Shown here piece after piece: positions 36,312-46,171 of a DNA stretch of 64,000 nucleotides. Position numbers and translations under genes: made by a program. Position 1 is the first letter of the stretch, and each line of letters begins with the position of its first letter. The notes under the pieces were generated by a model. It was not told the origin of the DNA and did not search any database. It worked only from the letters and a program-made list of their open reading frames with translations. Source of the stretch: Myxococcales bacterium (GTDB lineage Bacteria > Myxococcota_A > Polyangia > Nannocystales > Nannocystaceae); assembly GCA_020633335.1 (NCBI GenBank), contig JACKDU010000011.1:325536-389535 (forward strand), read 5' to 3'.

Positions 36312-37190
36312 ATGGCGCAACACAAGCAAGGCTCCAAGCTCGGCGGTGACCCGGTCGCCACCCTCCTCGGCCCCGAGCTCCAGGTCGTCGGCCGGATCGA
36401 GGGCCGCGAGGATCTCCGGGTCCAGGGCTACGTCGAGGGATCGATCCACCTCAGCGAGGCGCTGATCCTCGACAACGGCGGCGTGATCGTCGGCGAGGTC
36501 CGGGTCCGCGAGGCGATCATCCACGGGATCGTCGTCGGCGACGTGATCGCCAGCGGTCGGATCATCCTCCAGCCGAGCGCCCGCGTGGTCGGCGATCTCA
36601 AGGCGCCACGGGTGTCGATCACCGCCGGGGCCGCGCTTCGCGGTCAGGTGGTGATGGGCGAGAGCGGCGACGAGGGGCAGCAGGAGAGCGGGAGCGGGAG
36701 CGGCCGCTCCGGTCGCTGGCGCGGAGGCGCTGGCGGCGGGGCGCGCGGGGTCTCGCGGGGCAGCGCGGCGCCGAGCCGCGGGCCTGCGCGGGTGACCCGG
36801 GCCCCTGCGGCGCGGGCCGCCGGCGTCCTCGCCCGTCCGTCGCGCCAGCCCGAAGTCGTCGAGGAGCCGGGTCCCCGGCTGCCGCCGCAGCGCCCGCGGC
36901 CGATCGTCCGCGAGAGCGCCCAGGACCGGGATCGTGACCGCGAGCGTGAGGTTGTGCGTGAGCGTGACCGCGACCGTGACCGCGACCGTGACCGCGAGCG
37001 TGAGCTTGTGCGTGAGCGTGAGCCCGCGCCGCCGGCGGTCGACGAGGCCGAGCTCGAGGCCGAGGCCGAGGCCCACGGCGACGAGGAGATCGACGTCGAG
37101 GACGGCATGGTCACGACCAGCAACGGCAAGAAGCAGGCGGCCCGCCCCCGGGTGCCCGCCCGCGGCAAGCACAGCGTCGACCACGCCTAG
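36312..37190 (+). CDS. Bactofilin 3 of 3 with long basic and charged C-terminal extension
   Basis: 292 residues. Residues 15-118 are the bactofilin core (VVGRIEGREDLRVQGYVEGS at 25-44; GDLKAPRVSITAGAALRG). About 170 residues follow: a Gly/Ser/Arg-rich part, a run of Arg-Asp and Arg-Glu dipeptides (205-238), an acidic patch (ELEAEAEAHGDEEIDVEDG) and a basic end (KKQAARPRVPARGK). In Myxococcus BacP a C-terminal extension binds the PadC/ParABS or SofG partners; a similar docking role is inference by analogy. The BacNOP cluster of Myxococcus is likewise three genes, but no parAB-padC is seen here. Confidence 0.85.
   Translation: MAQHKQGSKLGGDPVATLLGPELQVVGRIEGREDLRVQGYVEGSIHLSEALILDNGGVIVGEVRVREAIIHGIVVGDVIASGRIILQPSARVVGDLKAPRVSITAGAALRGQVVMGESGDEGQQESGSGSGRSGRWRGGAGGGARGVSRGSAAPSRGPARVTRAPAARAAGVLARPSRQPEVVEEPGPRLPPQRPRPIVRESAQDRDRDREREVVRERDRDRDRDRDRERELVREREPAPPAVDEAELEAEAEAHGDEEIDVEDGMVTTSNGKKQAARPRVPARGKHSVDHA
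36924..37023 (+). repeat. Arg-Asp/Arg-Glu dipeptide microrepeat within bactofilin 3
   Basis: A 100-bp tract of gac/gag-cgt/cgc codon pairs with two interruptions (gttgtg, cttgtg). It encodes an alternating-charge segment that could form a single alpha-helix. Confidence 0.85.
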
Positions 37191-37420
37191 GCCGCGGCTC
37201 GCACCACGCCGTCGCAGCGCGCGGATCTCCCTCCGCGCCTGAACAGTGATCTGCGGGCCGCGCGTTTTCGCGCGCCGCGCCTGGAGTGGGAAGCTTGCCC
37301 CTTCGGCGAAAGCTCGGCAGGCTATCCCTGCTCTTGCTGACGGGGGCGCCGCGCCTGGGTCAAAGTCCACCGGGCGCTGGTATCATCGCTCGTCCCCCAG
37401 CCAAGGAGGTCCCTGTTCCC

Positions 37421-39130
37421 ATGCGCAAGCTCGTCTTCCCATCGTTGCTCGCTCTGGCCCTGGCGTCGGGGGCGTGCAAGGAGCCCGATCCCAACGCCTT
37501 CGAGACCCACATCGAGAACATCAACAAGGAGGGCGGACAGGCGGCCGGCTACTCCGGTCTCGAGGCCCTGGTCAAGGCGATCGCCTCGTCGCCGGTCGAC
37601 AACAGCGAGCGGATCGAGGAGTTCGTCCAGAAGGTGATCCCGGTCTTCGAGGAGAAGTGGGACGACTCGCCCGAGTACCGCGACCAGATGCTGGCGATGC
37701 TCTACCAGGTCGGCCGCCCCGAGGGCGCCAACATCTGGAACAAGGCGCTGGTCTTCGACGGCTCGGACGTCTCCCGCAAGGCGGTCCTGGCGGCGATCGA
37801 CGGCATCATCAAGGCCAAGGCGACGGGCACCGTCGACACCATCATCGCTCAGCTCGACGCGCTCCTCGAGTCGCCGAGCAAGGACAAGGGCCCCGAGGGC
37901 GGTGAGCTCCGGATGGGCCTGGTCAAGGCGCTCGGCGAGCTCCGCGACAAGAAGGCCGTGCCGATCCTGATCAAGGTGATGGAGCAGACCAAGGAGAACC
38001 AGCCGGTCGCGGTCCACCGCGAGGCGGCCAAGGCCCTCGGTCAGATCCGCGATCCCTCCTCCGTCGAGGCGCTCCTCTCGGTGACCTTCCGGGTCCCCGA
38101 CGCGCCCTCGACCACCGACATCGGCAACCGCTCGAAGCTCGCGCTGGTCTCGATCGGCGATCCCGCGGTCCCCGAGGTCGTCAAGATGCTCAAGGGCGAG
38201 CAGGAGGAGGTCAACAAGCTCGCGGTCAACAACGGCGTCGACCTCCTGATCGTCCAGCAGACCGCGGTCGGCATCCTCGGCGCGATGGGTGCCAAGGGCG
38301 CGGTCGAGGATCTCCTCGCGTTCATGCCGATGGACGGCTGCGGCGCGCCGGTGGCGGCCCCCGCCCCGAAGAAGGGCAAGAAGGGCAAGAAGGCCGAGGC
38401 CGAGGAGATCGACCCCGCGAAGGCGAGCCTCCGCGCCTTCGTCGGCAACGCCCTCGGCTTCATCGGCGACGAGCGTGCGGCCAAGCCGCTCTGCGAGTGC
38501 ATCAACGCGACCCACAACGCCGGCGACATGTTCCCGATCACCGAGGCGCTCGGCCGGATCGGCGGCGAGACGGCGCTGGCCTGCCTGGTCGACACCGTCA
38601 AGAACGGCGAGTACGACCCCGACTCGGTCGAGAGCTCGGAGTTCATGAAGCAGATCCGCTGGGAGGCGGCCCGCTTCGCGATCCTCGTCGCCTCGCCGGA
38701 GCAGCTCGAGCAGGTGAAGGAGGCGATCACCTCCAACACCGACGAGAAGGTCAAGACCGAGATGGCGCAGTGGCAGCCTGGCATCGACGCCGCCGACAAG
38801 TGCAAGGCCGACAAGGAGTGCTGGGTCAAGATCGTCAAGGATCAGAACGCCGAGTGGTTCGCCCGCGAGAAGGCGGCCTACGAGCTCGCGCGCCTGGCCA
38901 AGGGCGACGTCGCGGTCGCCCTCGAGGTCTCGAAGGCGTTCAAGGTCCGCAACCCCGACGGCCGCGTGTCGATGGCGATCATGGTCCCGCGGATCCTCGA
39001 CGGTAAGAAGTGTGACGAGTGCGCCGAGGCCTTCGAGGGGGTGCTCGCCGGCGAGAAGGGGACCATGGACGCGACCATGCAGCTCCCGGTGCTGACCTCG
39101 CGCCAAACCGTGGCGAAGATCAGCGAGTAG
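37421..39130 (+). CDS. HEAT-repeat lipoprotein
   Basis: 569 residues from ATG 37421, with a strong Shine-Dalgarno AAGGAGGT at 37403-37410, which rules out the longer open frame. The signal ends in lipobox SGAC. The mature protein is built from helical pairs of the HEAT/PBS-lyase type, for example LVKALGELRDKKAVPILIKVME, EAAKALGQIRDPSSVEALL and ALGRIGGETALACLVDTV. A Lys-rich insert (KKGKKGKKAEAEE) interrupts the array near 320. Probably a periplasm-facing protein-interaction scaffold. TATCAT at 37381-37386 may be a -10 element. A strong terminator follows. Confidence 0.85.
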   Translation: MRKLVFPSLLALALASGACKEPDPNAFETHIENINKEGGQAAGYSGLEALVKAIASSPVDNSERIEEFVQKVIPVFEEKWDDSPEYRDQMLAMLYQVGRPEGANIWNKALVFDGSDVSRKAVLAAIDGIIKAKATGTVDTIIAQLDALLESPSKDKGPEGGELRMGLVKALGELRDKKAVPILIKVMEQTKENQPVAVHREAAKALGQIRDPSSVEALLSVTFRVPDAPSTTDIGNRSKLALVSIGDPAVPEVVKMLKGEQEEVNKLAVNNGVDLLIVQQTAVGILGAMGAKGAVEDLLAFMPMDGCGAPVAAPAPKKGKKGKKAEAEEIDPAKASLRAFVGNALGFIGDERAAKPLCECINATHNAGDMFPITEALGRIGGETALACLVDTVKNGEYDPDSVESSEFMKQIRWEAARFAILVASPEQLEQVKEAITSNTDEKVKTEMAQWQPGIDAADKCKADKECWVKIVKDQNAEWFAREKAAYELARLAKGDVAVALEVSKAFKVRNPDGRVSMAIMVPRILDGKKCDECAEAFEGVLAGEKGTMDATMQLPVLTSRQTVAKISE

Positions 39131-39166
39131 CCGCGCCGAGGAGCGACGCCTCCTCACCCGATGAAG

Positions 39167-39195
39167 ACCGCGCCCCGACGGGCGCGGTTTTTTTT
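39167..39195 (+). terminator. Intrinsic terminator after the HEAT lipoprotein gene
   Basis: ACCGCGCCC (39167-39175), loop CGAC, GGGCGCGGT (39180-39188), then a run of eight T. A 9-bp perfect stem with an ideal U-tract. Confidence 0.95.
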
Positions 39196-39280
39196 CGCCA
39201 GGGGGTCCAGGTGCGTCGGCAAGTCCAGCGCGTCGCGGCGGTTGACTCGCGCCCCGGGTCTGGCCGATTGATCATGGCCG

Positions 39281-40228
39281 ATGAGACCCGTCGCGCTCTC
39301 CCTCTCCCTCGCTCTCGCCCTCTCGTCGCTCGTCCTCGGGCTCCCGGCCTCCGCCGCCGCCGAGGAGCCCACGGCGGTGCCGACCGGCACCACCGGTGTT
39401 CAGGCCCCGGCGACCTCGGGAAAGACCGAGATCGAGGGGCAGGGGAAGTTCGGGGCGGCGGCGGCGGAGCCGGAGGAGGAGGAGAGCACCGACGCGACCG
39501 AGCTCAGCATCGCCGCCGGCGGCCTCCTCTCGACCGGCAACGCCCGGGCCGCGGCCGTCACCGCCGCCGGGAATTTCCGGCTCCGCCGCGACATCCACCA
39601 GTTCATGGCGATCTTCGCCGGCAACTACGGCGCCGGCGCGCCCGCCGGGTCCGGCTACGAGGTCAACGTCGCCAACCTCCAGGGGCGGATGCGCTACGAC
39701 GTCTTCTTCGCCAAGCGCTGGTCGGCCTTCCTGATGCTCACCGGCCGCAACGACCGCTTCCAGGGCCTCGACTTCCGCGTCAACATCGACCCCGGCGTCG
39801 CCTTCCACATCCTCAACAAGAAGAACCACCGCCTCTGGGTCGAGGCCGGCTACGACTTCCAGTACGACCTGCGCCGCTGGGACGCGATCATCGAGAAGGA
39901 CGAGATGGGCGCGCCGGTCCTCGACATGGACGGCAAGTACATCCTGACCTCGCCGAAGACCCAGACCGTCCACGCGGCCCGCCTCTTCGCCGGCTACTCC
40001 AACCACATCTCGGAGAAGGTCACCTTCGACACCGGCGTCGAGTACCTGCAGAGCCTCCTCGACGGGAAGACCTTCCGCATCAACTGGGACAACGCCCTGA
40101 CGACCCAGCTGGTCAACCGCTTCTCGCTGGCGGCGACCTTCACCCTCCGCTACGAGAACCATCCGCTCCCGAACGTCCGCAAGCTCGACACGATCACGGC
40201 GATGAACCTGGTCTATCGCTTCTTCTAG
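39281..40228 (+). CDS. DUF481-family outer-membrane protein
   Basis: 315 residues. Signal peptide MRPVALSLSLALALSSLVLGL ending in ASAAAEE, then a Gly/Ala/Glu linker and a barrel of about 230 residues. GGLLSTGNARAAAVTAAGNFRLRRDIHQF and YEVNVANLQGRMRYDVFFAKRWSAFLML are typical of the DUF481 (YdiY-like) family of salt- or acid-induced barrels, and the chain ends in NLVYRFF, the aromatic signature of outer-membrane proteins. Independent transcription is likely because a terminator precedes it. Function unknown. Confidence 0.85.
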   Translation: MRPVALSLSLALALSSLVLGLPASAAAEEPTAVPTGTTGVQAPATSGKTEIEGQGKFGAAAAEPEEEESTDATELSIAAGGLLSTGNARAAAVTAAGNFRLRRDIHQFMAIFAGNYGAGAPAGSGYEVNVANLQGRMRYDVFFAKRWSAFLMLTGRNDRFQGLDFRVNIDPGVAFHILNKKNHRLWVEAGYDFQYDLRRWDAIIEKDEMGAPVLDMDGKYILTSPKTQTVHAARLFAGYSNHISEKVTFDTGVEYLQSLLDGKTFRINWDNALTTQLVNRFSLAATFTLRYENHPLPNVRKLDTITAMNLVYRFF

Positions 40229-40330
40229 CGCCGCGCTCCGCCGCGATGGGTCGCGGAGGGGCGGGGACGCGCAGCGAGGACGCGCCCGCGCGGGAACTTC
40301 GCCGCCGACCCTGTGTCATCATCCCCCGTG

Positions 40331-41545
40331 ATGCCGCGCTCCGTCCGTGCCCTGGCTGGTCTGGTGCTCCTCCTGACGACGGCCTGCGCCGGTCGCAACG
40401 GCGCGGGCGCCCCGTCGACCGCGCCGTCCGGGGAGCGCGGGATGTCGCCGGGTCCGGAGGCGACGGCCGCGACCGTGGAGAGCGGCGGTGGCGGCCTCGC
40501 CGAGGCCGAGGAGGCGCTCGCCGCCGGCGAGTCCGCGCGAGCGGTCGCCCTCTTCGCCCGCTTCCTCGCCACCGAGCCCGCCGAGGAGTCCGCGCGTCAG
40601 GCCTACCTCGGCCTCGCCCGGGCCCACGAGGGCCTCCGCGACTGCGCGGCCGCGGTTCGCGCCTACGACACCTACCTCGAGCGCTTCACCGCCGCGGACG
40701 ACGTGGTCGACGTCTTCGCCCGGCGCGGGGCCTGTCACGCCGAGCTCGAGCAGTGGGAGCGCTCGGCCGAGAGCTACGCCGCGGCGATGGAGCGGGCCGA
40801 CGCGAGCCTGCCGAGCGTCAAGGTCGAGCTCCTCGCCCGCCAGGGCTTCGCCCGCTTCCAGCTCGGTGACTTCGAGGCGGCCGAGCGCCTCCTCAAGCAG
40901 GCCGACGAGATCTTCCTGGCGGCTCAGGAGGCGGGGAGCGAGCGCTTCACCACCTACTACTTCATCGGCATGGCCCGTTTCTACCTCGGGGCGATCCACC
41001 ACCGGCGCTTCCGCGAGGTGCCGATCCGTCTGCCAGAGAAGACCATGGCCGCGGACTTCGCCCGCAAGTTCGAGTTCCTGACCCAGGCCCAGGAGGCCTA
41101 CAACTACACGATCAAGGCCAAGCACATGTACTGGGTGTCGGCGGCGGGCTACCAGCTCGGCTCGCTCTTCGAGGAGTTCTACGACGCCCTGATGCACGCC
41201 CCGGTCCCCGAGTGGCTCGACGACAAGCAGCGCCAGGTCTACTACGAGGAGCTCAAGGACCAGCTCCGGCCGGTGGTCAACAAGGCGATCTGGGTCTTCG
41301 AGAAGAACCTGGAGACGGCCCGCCGCCTCGGCTACGAGAGCGACTTCATCGACCGGACCGAGCGCAAGCTGAGCGACCTCCAGGCGATCCTCCTCGCCGG
41401 GGACAAGGGCTGGGGGAGTCCCCATCCGCACCTCGCGCCCGAGGCGAGGGGGGAGATCGCTGCCTCCTCAGATGGGTCAAACGGGGCAAACGAGGCGCCA
41501 GCGGTCGATCGGAAGCTCTTTGTGCCCCAACCGACCTTCCTCTGA
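40331..41545 (+). CDS. TPR-containing lipoprotein
   Basis: 404 residues from ATG 40331. The signal MPRSVRALAGLVLLLTTAC carries Cys19. Residues 60-250 hold several TPR helical pairs (AYLGLARAHEGLRDCAAAVRAYDTYLERF; LLARQGFARFQLGDFEAAERLLKQADEIF). The C-terminal helical region has MYWVSAAGYQLGSLFEEFYDALMHAPVP and YYEELKDQLRPVVNKAIWVFEKNLETARRLG, a block I recall from uncharacterised myxobacterial TPR lipoproteins. Likely an outer-membrane-anchored adaptor in the periplasm. It is followed by the promoter of the tRNA-tuf operon. Confidence 0.75.
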   Translation: MPRSVRALAGLVLLLTTACAGRNGAGAPSTAPSGERGMSPGPEATAATVESGGGGLAEAEEALAAGESARAVALFARFLATEPAEESARQAYLGLARAHEGLRDCAAAVRAYDTYLERFTAADDVVDVFARRGACHAELEQWERSAESYAAAMERADASLPSVKVELLARQGFARFQLGDFEAAERLLKQADEIFLAAQEAGSERFTTYYFIGMARFYLGAIHHRRFREVPIRLPEKTMAADFARKFEFLTQAQEAYNYTIKAKHMYWVSAAGYQLGSLFEEFYDALMHAPVPEWLDDKQRQVYYEELKDQLRPVVNKAIWVFEKNLETARRLGYESDFIDRTERKLSDLQAILLAGDKGWGSPHPHLAPEARGEIAASSDGSNGANEAPAVDRKLFVPQPTFL

Positions 41546-41623
41546 GCGGTCGATGTGAGATCCTCCACGCCCTTTTTGGCGAATTCTCGGCGGATCGATC
41601 GTCCCCGCGGGGCCGTGGGCTCC

Positions 41624-41653
41624 TTGACACCCTCGCCGGAGCGGGTTTATACA
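41624..41653 (+). promoter_or_regulatory. Strong sigma-70 promoter of the tRNA-tuf operon
   Basis: TTGACA (41624-41629, consensus), 18-bp spacer, TATACA (41648-41653). It is the best promoter match in the window and lies 90 bp upstream of the first tRNA, as expected for a growth-rate-controlled stable-RNA operon. Confidence 0.85.
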
Positions 41654-41743
41654 GCGCGTCCACAACCGGGGTCGGGCTTCGCGCGGCTCCGAACCTCCCC
41701 CCAAAAACCTCCAACCCACGAGCGTTCGAGCAGGTCCACACGC

Positions 41744-41816
41744 GCTGGCGTAGCTCAATTGGTAGAGCTCCTGATTTGTAATCAGGCGGCTGCGGGTTCG
41801 AGTCCCATCGCCAGCT
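41744..41816 (+). tRNA. tRNA-Thr (TGT)
   Basis: 73 nt without encoded CCA. Acceptor GCTGGCG pairs with CGCCAGC; anticodon TGT at 41777-41779 in a 7-nt loop on stem CCTGA/TCAGG; T-arm GGTTCGAGTCC is intact. First of four tRNAs before tuf. Confidence 0.97.
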
Positions 41817-41865
41817 GACACCTCACGAGCAAGAAGACCGAAAACAAGGCGAGCTGCCTTCATCT

Positions 41866-41949
41866 GGATGGGTGCCCGAGTTGGCCAAAGGGAGCGGACT
41901 GTAAATCCGCCGCGTCATCGCTTCGAAGGTTCGAATCCTTCCCCATCCA
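41866..41949 (+). tRNA. tRNA-Tyr (GTA)
   Basis: 84 nt with the long variable arm of class II tRNAs. Acceptor GGATGGG/CCCATCC, anticodon GTA at 41901-41903 on stem GCGGA/TCCGC, discriminator A. No CCA encoded. Confidence 0.97.
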
Positions 41950-41954
41950 ATCCC

Positions 41955-42027
41955 GCGGGAGTAGCTCAGTTGGTAGAGCGTCAGCCTTCCAAGCTGAATG
42001 TCGCGAGTTCGATCCTCGTCTCCCGCT
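41955..42027 (+). tRNA. tRNA-Gly (TCC)
   Basis: 73 nt. Acceptor GCGGGAG/CTCCCGC, anticodon TCC at 41988-41990, discriminator T as usual for bacterial tRNA-Gly. Only 5 nt separate it from tRNA-Tyr. Confidence 0.97.
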
Positions 42028-42067
42028 ACCCCAAATCCTCCGAATTCCTGCAAATCAGACCACCTAC

Positions 42068-42140
42068 GCCCACGTAGCTCAGTAGGTAGAGCACATCCTT
42101 GGTAAGGATGAGGTCAGCGGTTCGATCCCGCTCGTGGGCT
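42068..42140 (+). tRNA. tRNA-Thr (GGT)
   Basis: 73 nt. Acceptor GCCCACG/CGTGGGC, anticodon GGT at 42101-42103 on stem CATCC/GGATG. It completes the Thr-Tyr-Gly-Thr order that precedes tufB in Escherichia coli, conserved here. Confidence 0.97.
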
Positions 42141-42198
42141 CTCGAGACAACCCTCGTATCAATCCGGCTCCCGCAGCGGAGCCACCCTGGAGAGAGTC

Positions 42199-43398
<1,200 letters not shown>

Positions 43399-43409
43399 AT
43401 CCCAATGAT

Positions 43410-43445
43410 CACGAAAACATGGGCCTTCGGGCCCATGTTTTCGTG
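43410..43445 (+). terminator. 16-bp perfect hairpin with TTCG tetraloop after tuf copy 1
   Basis: CACGAAAACATGGGCC (43410-43425) pairs perfectly with GGCCCATGTTTTCGTG (43430-43445) around TTCG. The TTTT lies within the 3' arm rather than after it. It probably ends or attenuates the tRNA-tuf transcript, since a new promoter follows at 43453. Confidence 0.75.
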
Positions 43446-43452
43446 CGCACCC

Positions 43453-43481
43453 TTGCAACTCGGAACGGGTCTTGCTACAAG
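43453..43481 (+). promoter_or_regulatory. Probable promoter for rpmG-tRNA-Trp-secE-nusG
   Basis: TTGCAA (43453-43458), 17-bp spacer, TACAAG (43476-43481) preceded by TTGC. It is 25 nt before the rpmG ATG and directly after the tuf hairpin. Confidence 0.5.
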
Positions 43482-43506
43482 CAAGCCCCTTCGAGCCGAG
43501 GTCACC

Positions 43507-43668
43507 ATGGCTGCCGGTAACCGCATCATCATCCACTTCGAGTGCCAGTCGTGCAAGCGGCGGAACTACACGTCCACCAAGAACAAGCGCACGACCCCCG
43601 AGAAGCTCGTTCTTCGCAAGTACTGCCGTTTCTGCCGGTCGCACACCGACCACAAGGAGACGAAGTAG
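43507..43668 (+). CDS. rpmG: 50S ribosomal protein L33 (zinc-binding form)
   Basis: 53 residues, normal for bacterial L33, starting [16 protein letters not shown]. Two CxxC pairs (CQSC and CRFC) show the zinc-binding C+ form. [21 protein letters not shown] is the family core. The ATG at 43507 is preceded by GCCGAGGTCACC. Between tuf and tRNA-Trp/secE, a position conserved in many bacteria. Confidence 0.97.
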   Translation: MAAGNRIIIHFECQSCKRRNYTSTKNKRTTPEKLVLRKYCRFCRSHTDHKETK

Positions 43669-43759
43669 CTCGTAGGTGCGCCGGCTCTGCCGTCTCCTGA
43701 TGAGGGAGGGCGGCGGAGCTGGCGCGCACACGTTTCTTCCGACTCGCGTTTTCGCACCT

Positions 43760-43832
43760 AGGGCGTTAGCTCAGCTGGTAGAGCAGCGGACTCCAAATCC
43801 GCAGGTCGGGGGTTCGAGCCCCTCACGCCCTG
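43760..43832 (+). tRNA. tRNA-Trp (CCA)
   Basis: 73 nt. Acceptor AGGGCGT/ACGCCCT, anticodon CCA at 43793-43795 on stem GCGGA/TCCGC, discriminator G. It sits between rpmG and secE, the usual place for trnW. Confidence 0.97.
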
Positions 43833-43877
43833 AAACCCGTCAGAGATGCCCCTCGCGGTGTCATCCTCCTAGCCACC

Positions 43878-44303
43878 ATGTCGACCACCAGGCGCAGGAA
43901 GAAGCACGACATCGATCGCGAGTTTGACCCCACACGCTGGGCTCATCTCACGTTCGCCCTCGGTGGTTTCATGGGGGCCTGGGTCTTCTCGAACCTGGCC
44001 GAGGACACCTGGGCGATCCTCTGGTCCTACTGGCCGCAGATCGGGCGGCCGAACCCGTTCACGGCCAACGGCATCGGCATCGCCCTGGCCCTCCTCGGCA
44101 CCCTGATCGCCTGGCGCCGCGAGCGGTGGTTCAAGTTCGTCTGCGAGGTCGCGGTCGAGGTCTCGCAGGTCATCTGGCCGACACGGGCGGAGACCCGGGC
44201 CGCGACCATCGTCGTCATCGTGATCACCCTGATCTGTTCCGTGTTGCTGTCCGGGATGGATCTCTTCTGGTCGAGCATCACCGACTGGCTGTACGGGATT
44301 TAG
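43878..44303 (+). CDS. secE: Preprotein translocase subunit SecE
   Basis: 141 residues, longer than the minimal single-helix SecE and close to the three-helix form of Escherichia coli. Two N-terminal hydrophobic segments (about 23-50 and 60-78) precede the conserved cytoplasmic amphipathic helix WFKFVCEVAVEVSQVIWPTRAETR and the final transmembrane helix TIVVIVITLICSVLLSGMDLF. SecE clamps SecY in the inner membrane. It is 24 bp before nusG in the standard secE-nusG pair. Confidence 0.95.
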   Translation: MSTTRRRKKHDIDREFDPTRWAHLTFALGGFMGAWVFSNLAEDTWAILWSYWPQIGRPNPFTANGIGIALALLGTLIAWRRERWFKFVCEVAVEVSQVIWPTRAETRAATIVVIVITLICSVLLSGMDLFWSSITDWLYGI

Positions 44304-44327
44304 CAGAGCAAGAGATCCGGGCGAACA

Positions 44328-44879
44328 ATGGAGTGGTACGTCGTAAATACCTTCTCGGGCTACGAGAACACCGTCAAGAAGAACCTCGAGGAGAGGATCA
44401 AGGCGGGGAGCCTCGATCACCTGATCGAGGAGATCCTGGTGCCGAGTGAGAAGGTGACGGAGCGGCGGGGCAAGACCACCGTCCAGACCACCCGCAAGTT
44501 CTTCCCGGGCTACCTCTTCATCAAGATGGAGCTCACCAAGGAGAGCTGGCACCTGGTCCAGGCGACCCCCAAGGTCACCGGGTTTCTCGGCGGTCAGCAC
44601 CCGAAGCCGGTCCCGGCGTCGGAGATGGCCCGGATGCTCGGCGGAGGCACCGCCCCCGCGGCTCCCGCCGAGAAAGAGGGCAAGAAGGTCGCGCCGGCGA
44701 TCGTCTACCACGTCGGCGATCAGGTCCGCGTCAAGAGCGGCGCGTTCGCCAACTTCACCGGCGAGGTCGAGGAGGTCAACACCGACAAGCAGAAGGTGTG
44801 GCTCTCGGTCTCTCTCTTTGGCCGGCCGACCCGCGTCGAAGTCGACTTCGCGGAGCTCGAGCCGATGGCATCGGCATAG
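44328..44879 (+). CDS. nusG: Transcription antitermination factor NusG
   Basis: 183 residues. NusG binds the RNA polymerase clamp and couples it to ribosomes, Rho or antitermination complexes. The NGN domain begins EWYVVNTFSGYENTVKKNL and contains RKFFPGYLFIKMEL; the C-terminal KOW domain has GDQVRVKSGAFANFTGEVEEV (its first half is diagnostic) and LFGRPTRVEVDF. An Ala/Pro/Lys-rich linker of about 20 residues separates the domains, slightly longer than usual. Followed at 47 bp by rplK. Confidence 0.97.
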   Translation: MEWYVVNTFSGYENTVKKNLEERIKAGSLDHLIEEILVPSEKVTERRGKTTVQTTRKFFPGYLFIKMELTKESWHLVQATPKVTGFLGGQHPKPVPASEMARMLGGGTAPAAPAEKEGKKVAPAIVYHVGDQVRVKSGAFANFTGEVEEVNTDKQKVWLSVSLFGRPTRVEVDFAELEPMASA

Positions 44880-44926
44880 CACTGGCGGCCAGGGCGCGCC
44901 CCGCCGCGATGAGAAGGTAAGCTCAA

Positions 44927-45349
44927 ATGAAGAAGGTCGTAGGCCAAGTTAAGCTCCAGATCAAGGCTGGTCAGGCGAACCCCGCGCCCCCGATTGGCCC
45001 GGCGCTCGGCTCCCGTGGCGTCAACATCATGGAGTTCTGCAAGCAGTTCAACGCGCGGACGCAGAAGGAGGCGGGGATGGTGATCCCGGTGGTGATCACC
45101 GTCTTCTCCGACCGCTCCTTCTCCTTCATCACGAAGACGCCGCCGGCGCCGGTCCTCCTCCTCAAGGCGCTCGGCAAGGACAAGGGCTCGGGTGTCCCCA
45201 ACCAGCAGAAGATCGGGAAGATCTCGATGGACAAGATCCGTGAGATCGCTGAGCTCAAGCTGAAGGACACCAACGCCGCCTCGCTGGAGGCCGCGATGCG
45301 GTCGATCGCCGGCACCGCCCGGTCGATGGGCATCGACGTCGTGGGCTAG
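44927..45349 (+). CDS. rplK: 50S ribosomal protein L11
   Basis: 140 residues, standard for L11. [19 protein letters not shown] and [22 protein letters not shown] are family hallmarks, and the C-terminal RNA-binding domain ends [13 protein letters not shown]11 forms the GTPase-associated centre with 23S rRNA and is the site of thiopeptide action. GAGAAGGTAAGCTCAA before the ATG holds a Shine-Dalgarno. First of the rplKAJL-rpoBC series, which follows the classical order. Confidence 0.97.
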   Translation: MKKVVGQVKLQIKAGQANPAPPIGPALGSRGVNIMEFCKQFNARTQKEAGMVIPVVITVFSDRSFSFITKTPPAPVLLLKALGKDKGSGVPNQQKIGKISMDKIREIAELKLKDTNAASLEAAMRSIAGTARSMGIDVVG

Positions 45350-45460
45350 GTCACGAGCGCGCGGATAGGTTCGGGAGCGGTCGCGGTGTAGATCTGCGCC
45401 CGCTGCCCGCAAGCCGGGGGAGGGGACAAACCCCGCTCGCACCCCGAAAGGTCAGAGAAG

Positions 45461-46162
45461 ATGACAAAGAAGTACGAGGCCTCGCGCAAGCTGGTCGATC
45501 GCGACAAGCGCTACTCCCTCGCCGACGCGTGCGAGCTGGTCACCAAGATCTCCTTCGCCAAGTTCGACGAGTCGGTCGACATCGCCGCCCGCCTCGGGGT
45601 CAACCCGAAGCACGCCGACCAGATGATCCGCTCGTCCTGCAGCCTGCCCCACGGCACCGGCAAGACCGTCCGGATCGTCGTCTTCGCCAAGGGCGACGCG
45701 GCCCAGGCGGCCCTCGACGCGGGCGCCGACCACGTCGGCGCGGAGGACCTGGTCGAGCGGATCCAGAAGGAGAACTGGCTCGACTTCGACTCGGCGATCG
45801 CCACTCCGAACATGATGGGCCTCGTCGGTCGCCTCGGCCGGATCCTCGGCCCCCGCAACCTGATGCCGAACCCGAAGGTCGGCACCGTGACGATGGACGT
45901 CGCCAAGGCGGTCCGCGAACTCAAGGCCGGCCGGATCGAGTTCCGCACCGAGAAGACCGGCATCATCCACGCGCCGGTCGGCAAGATCTCGTTCGGCGGC
46001 GACAAGCTCCGCGAGAACATCGTCACCCTCCTCGAGACCCTGCAGCGCCTGAAGCCGTCGACGGCCAAGGGCAAGTACTGGAAGAGCGTCACCATCTCGT
46101 CGACGATGGGGCCGGGCATCCGGCTCGATACCAGCGAGGTCGCGTCGCTCGTCGAGCGCTAG
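45461..46162 (+). CDS. rplA: 50S ribosomal protein L1
   Basis: 233 residues. L1 forms the mobile stalk that helps release deacylated tRNA and often represses its own operon. LARDKRYSL-like [39 protein letters not shown] (its middle part is the L1 signature), [19 protein letters not shown] and [11 protein letters not shown] are conserved. A 111-bp gap separates it from rplK; I could not identify an L1-binding leader by eye. It is followed by the L10 leader. Confidence 0.97.
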   Translation: MTKKYEASRKLVDRDKRYSLADACELVTKISFAKFDESVDIAARLGVNPKHADQMIRSSCSLPHGTGKTVRIVVFAKGDAAQAALDAGADHVGAEDLVERIQKENWLDFDSAIATPNMMGLVGRLGRILGPRNLMPNPKVGTVTMDVAKAVRELKAGRIEFRTEKTGIIHAPVGKISFGGDKLRENIVTLLETLQRLKPSTAKGKYWKSVTISSTMGPGIRLDTSEVASLVER

Positions 46163-46171
46163 ACAAGGAGG

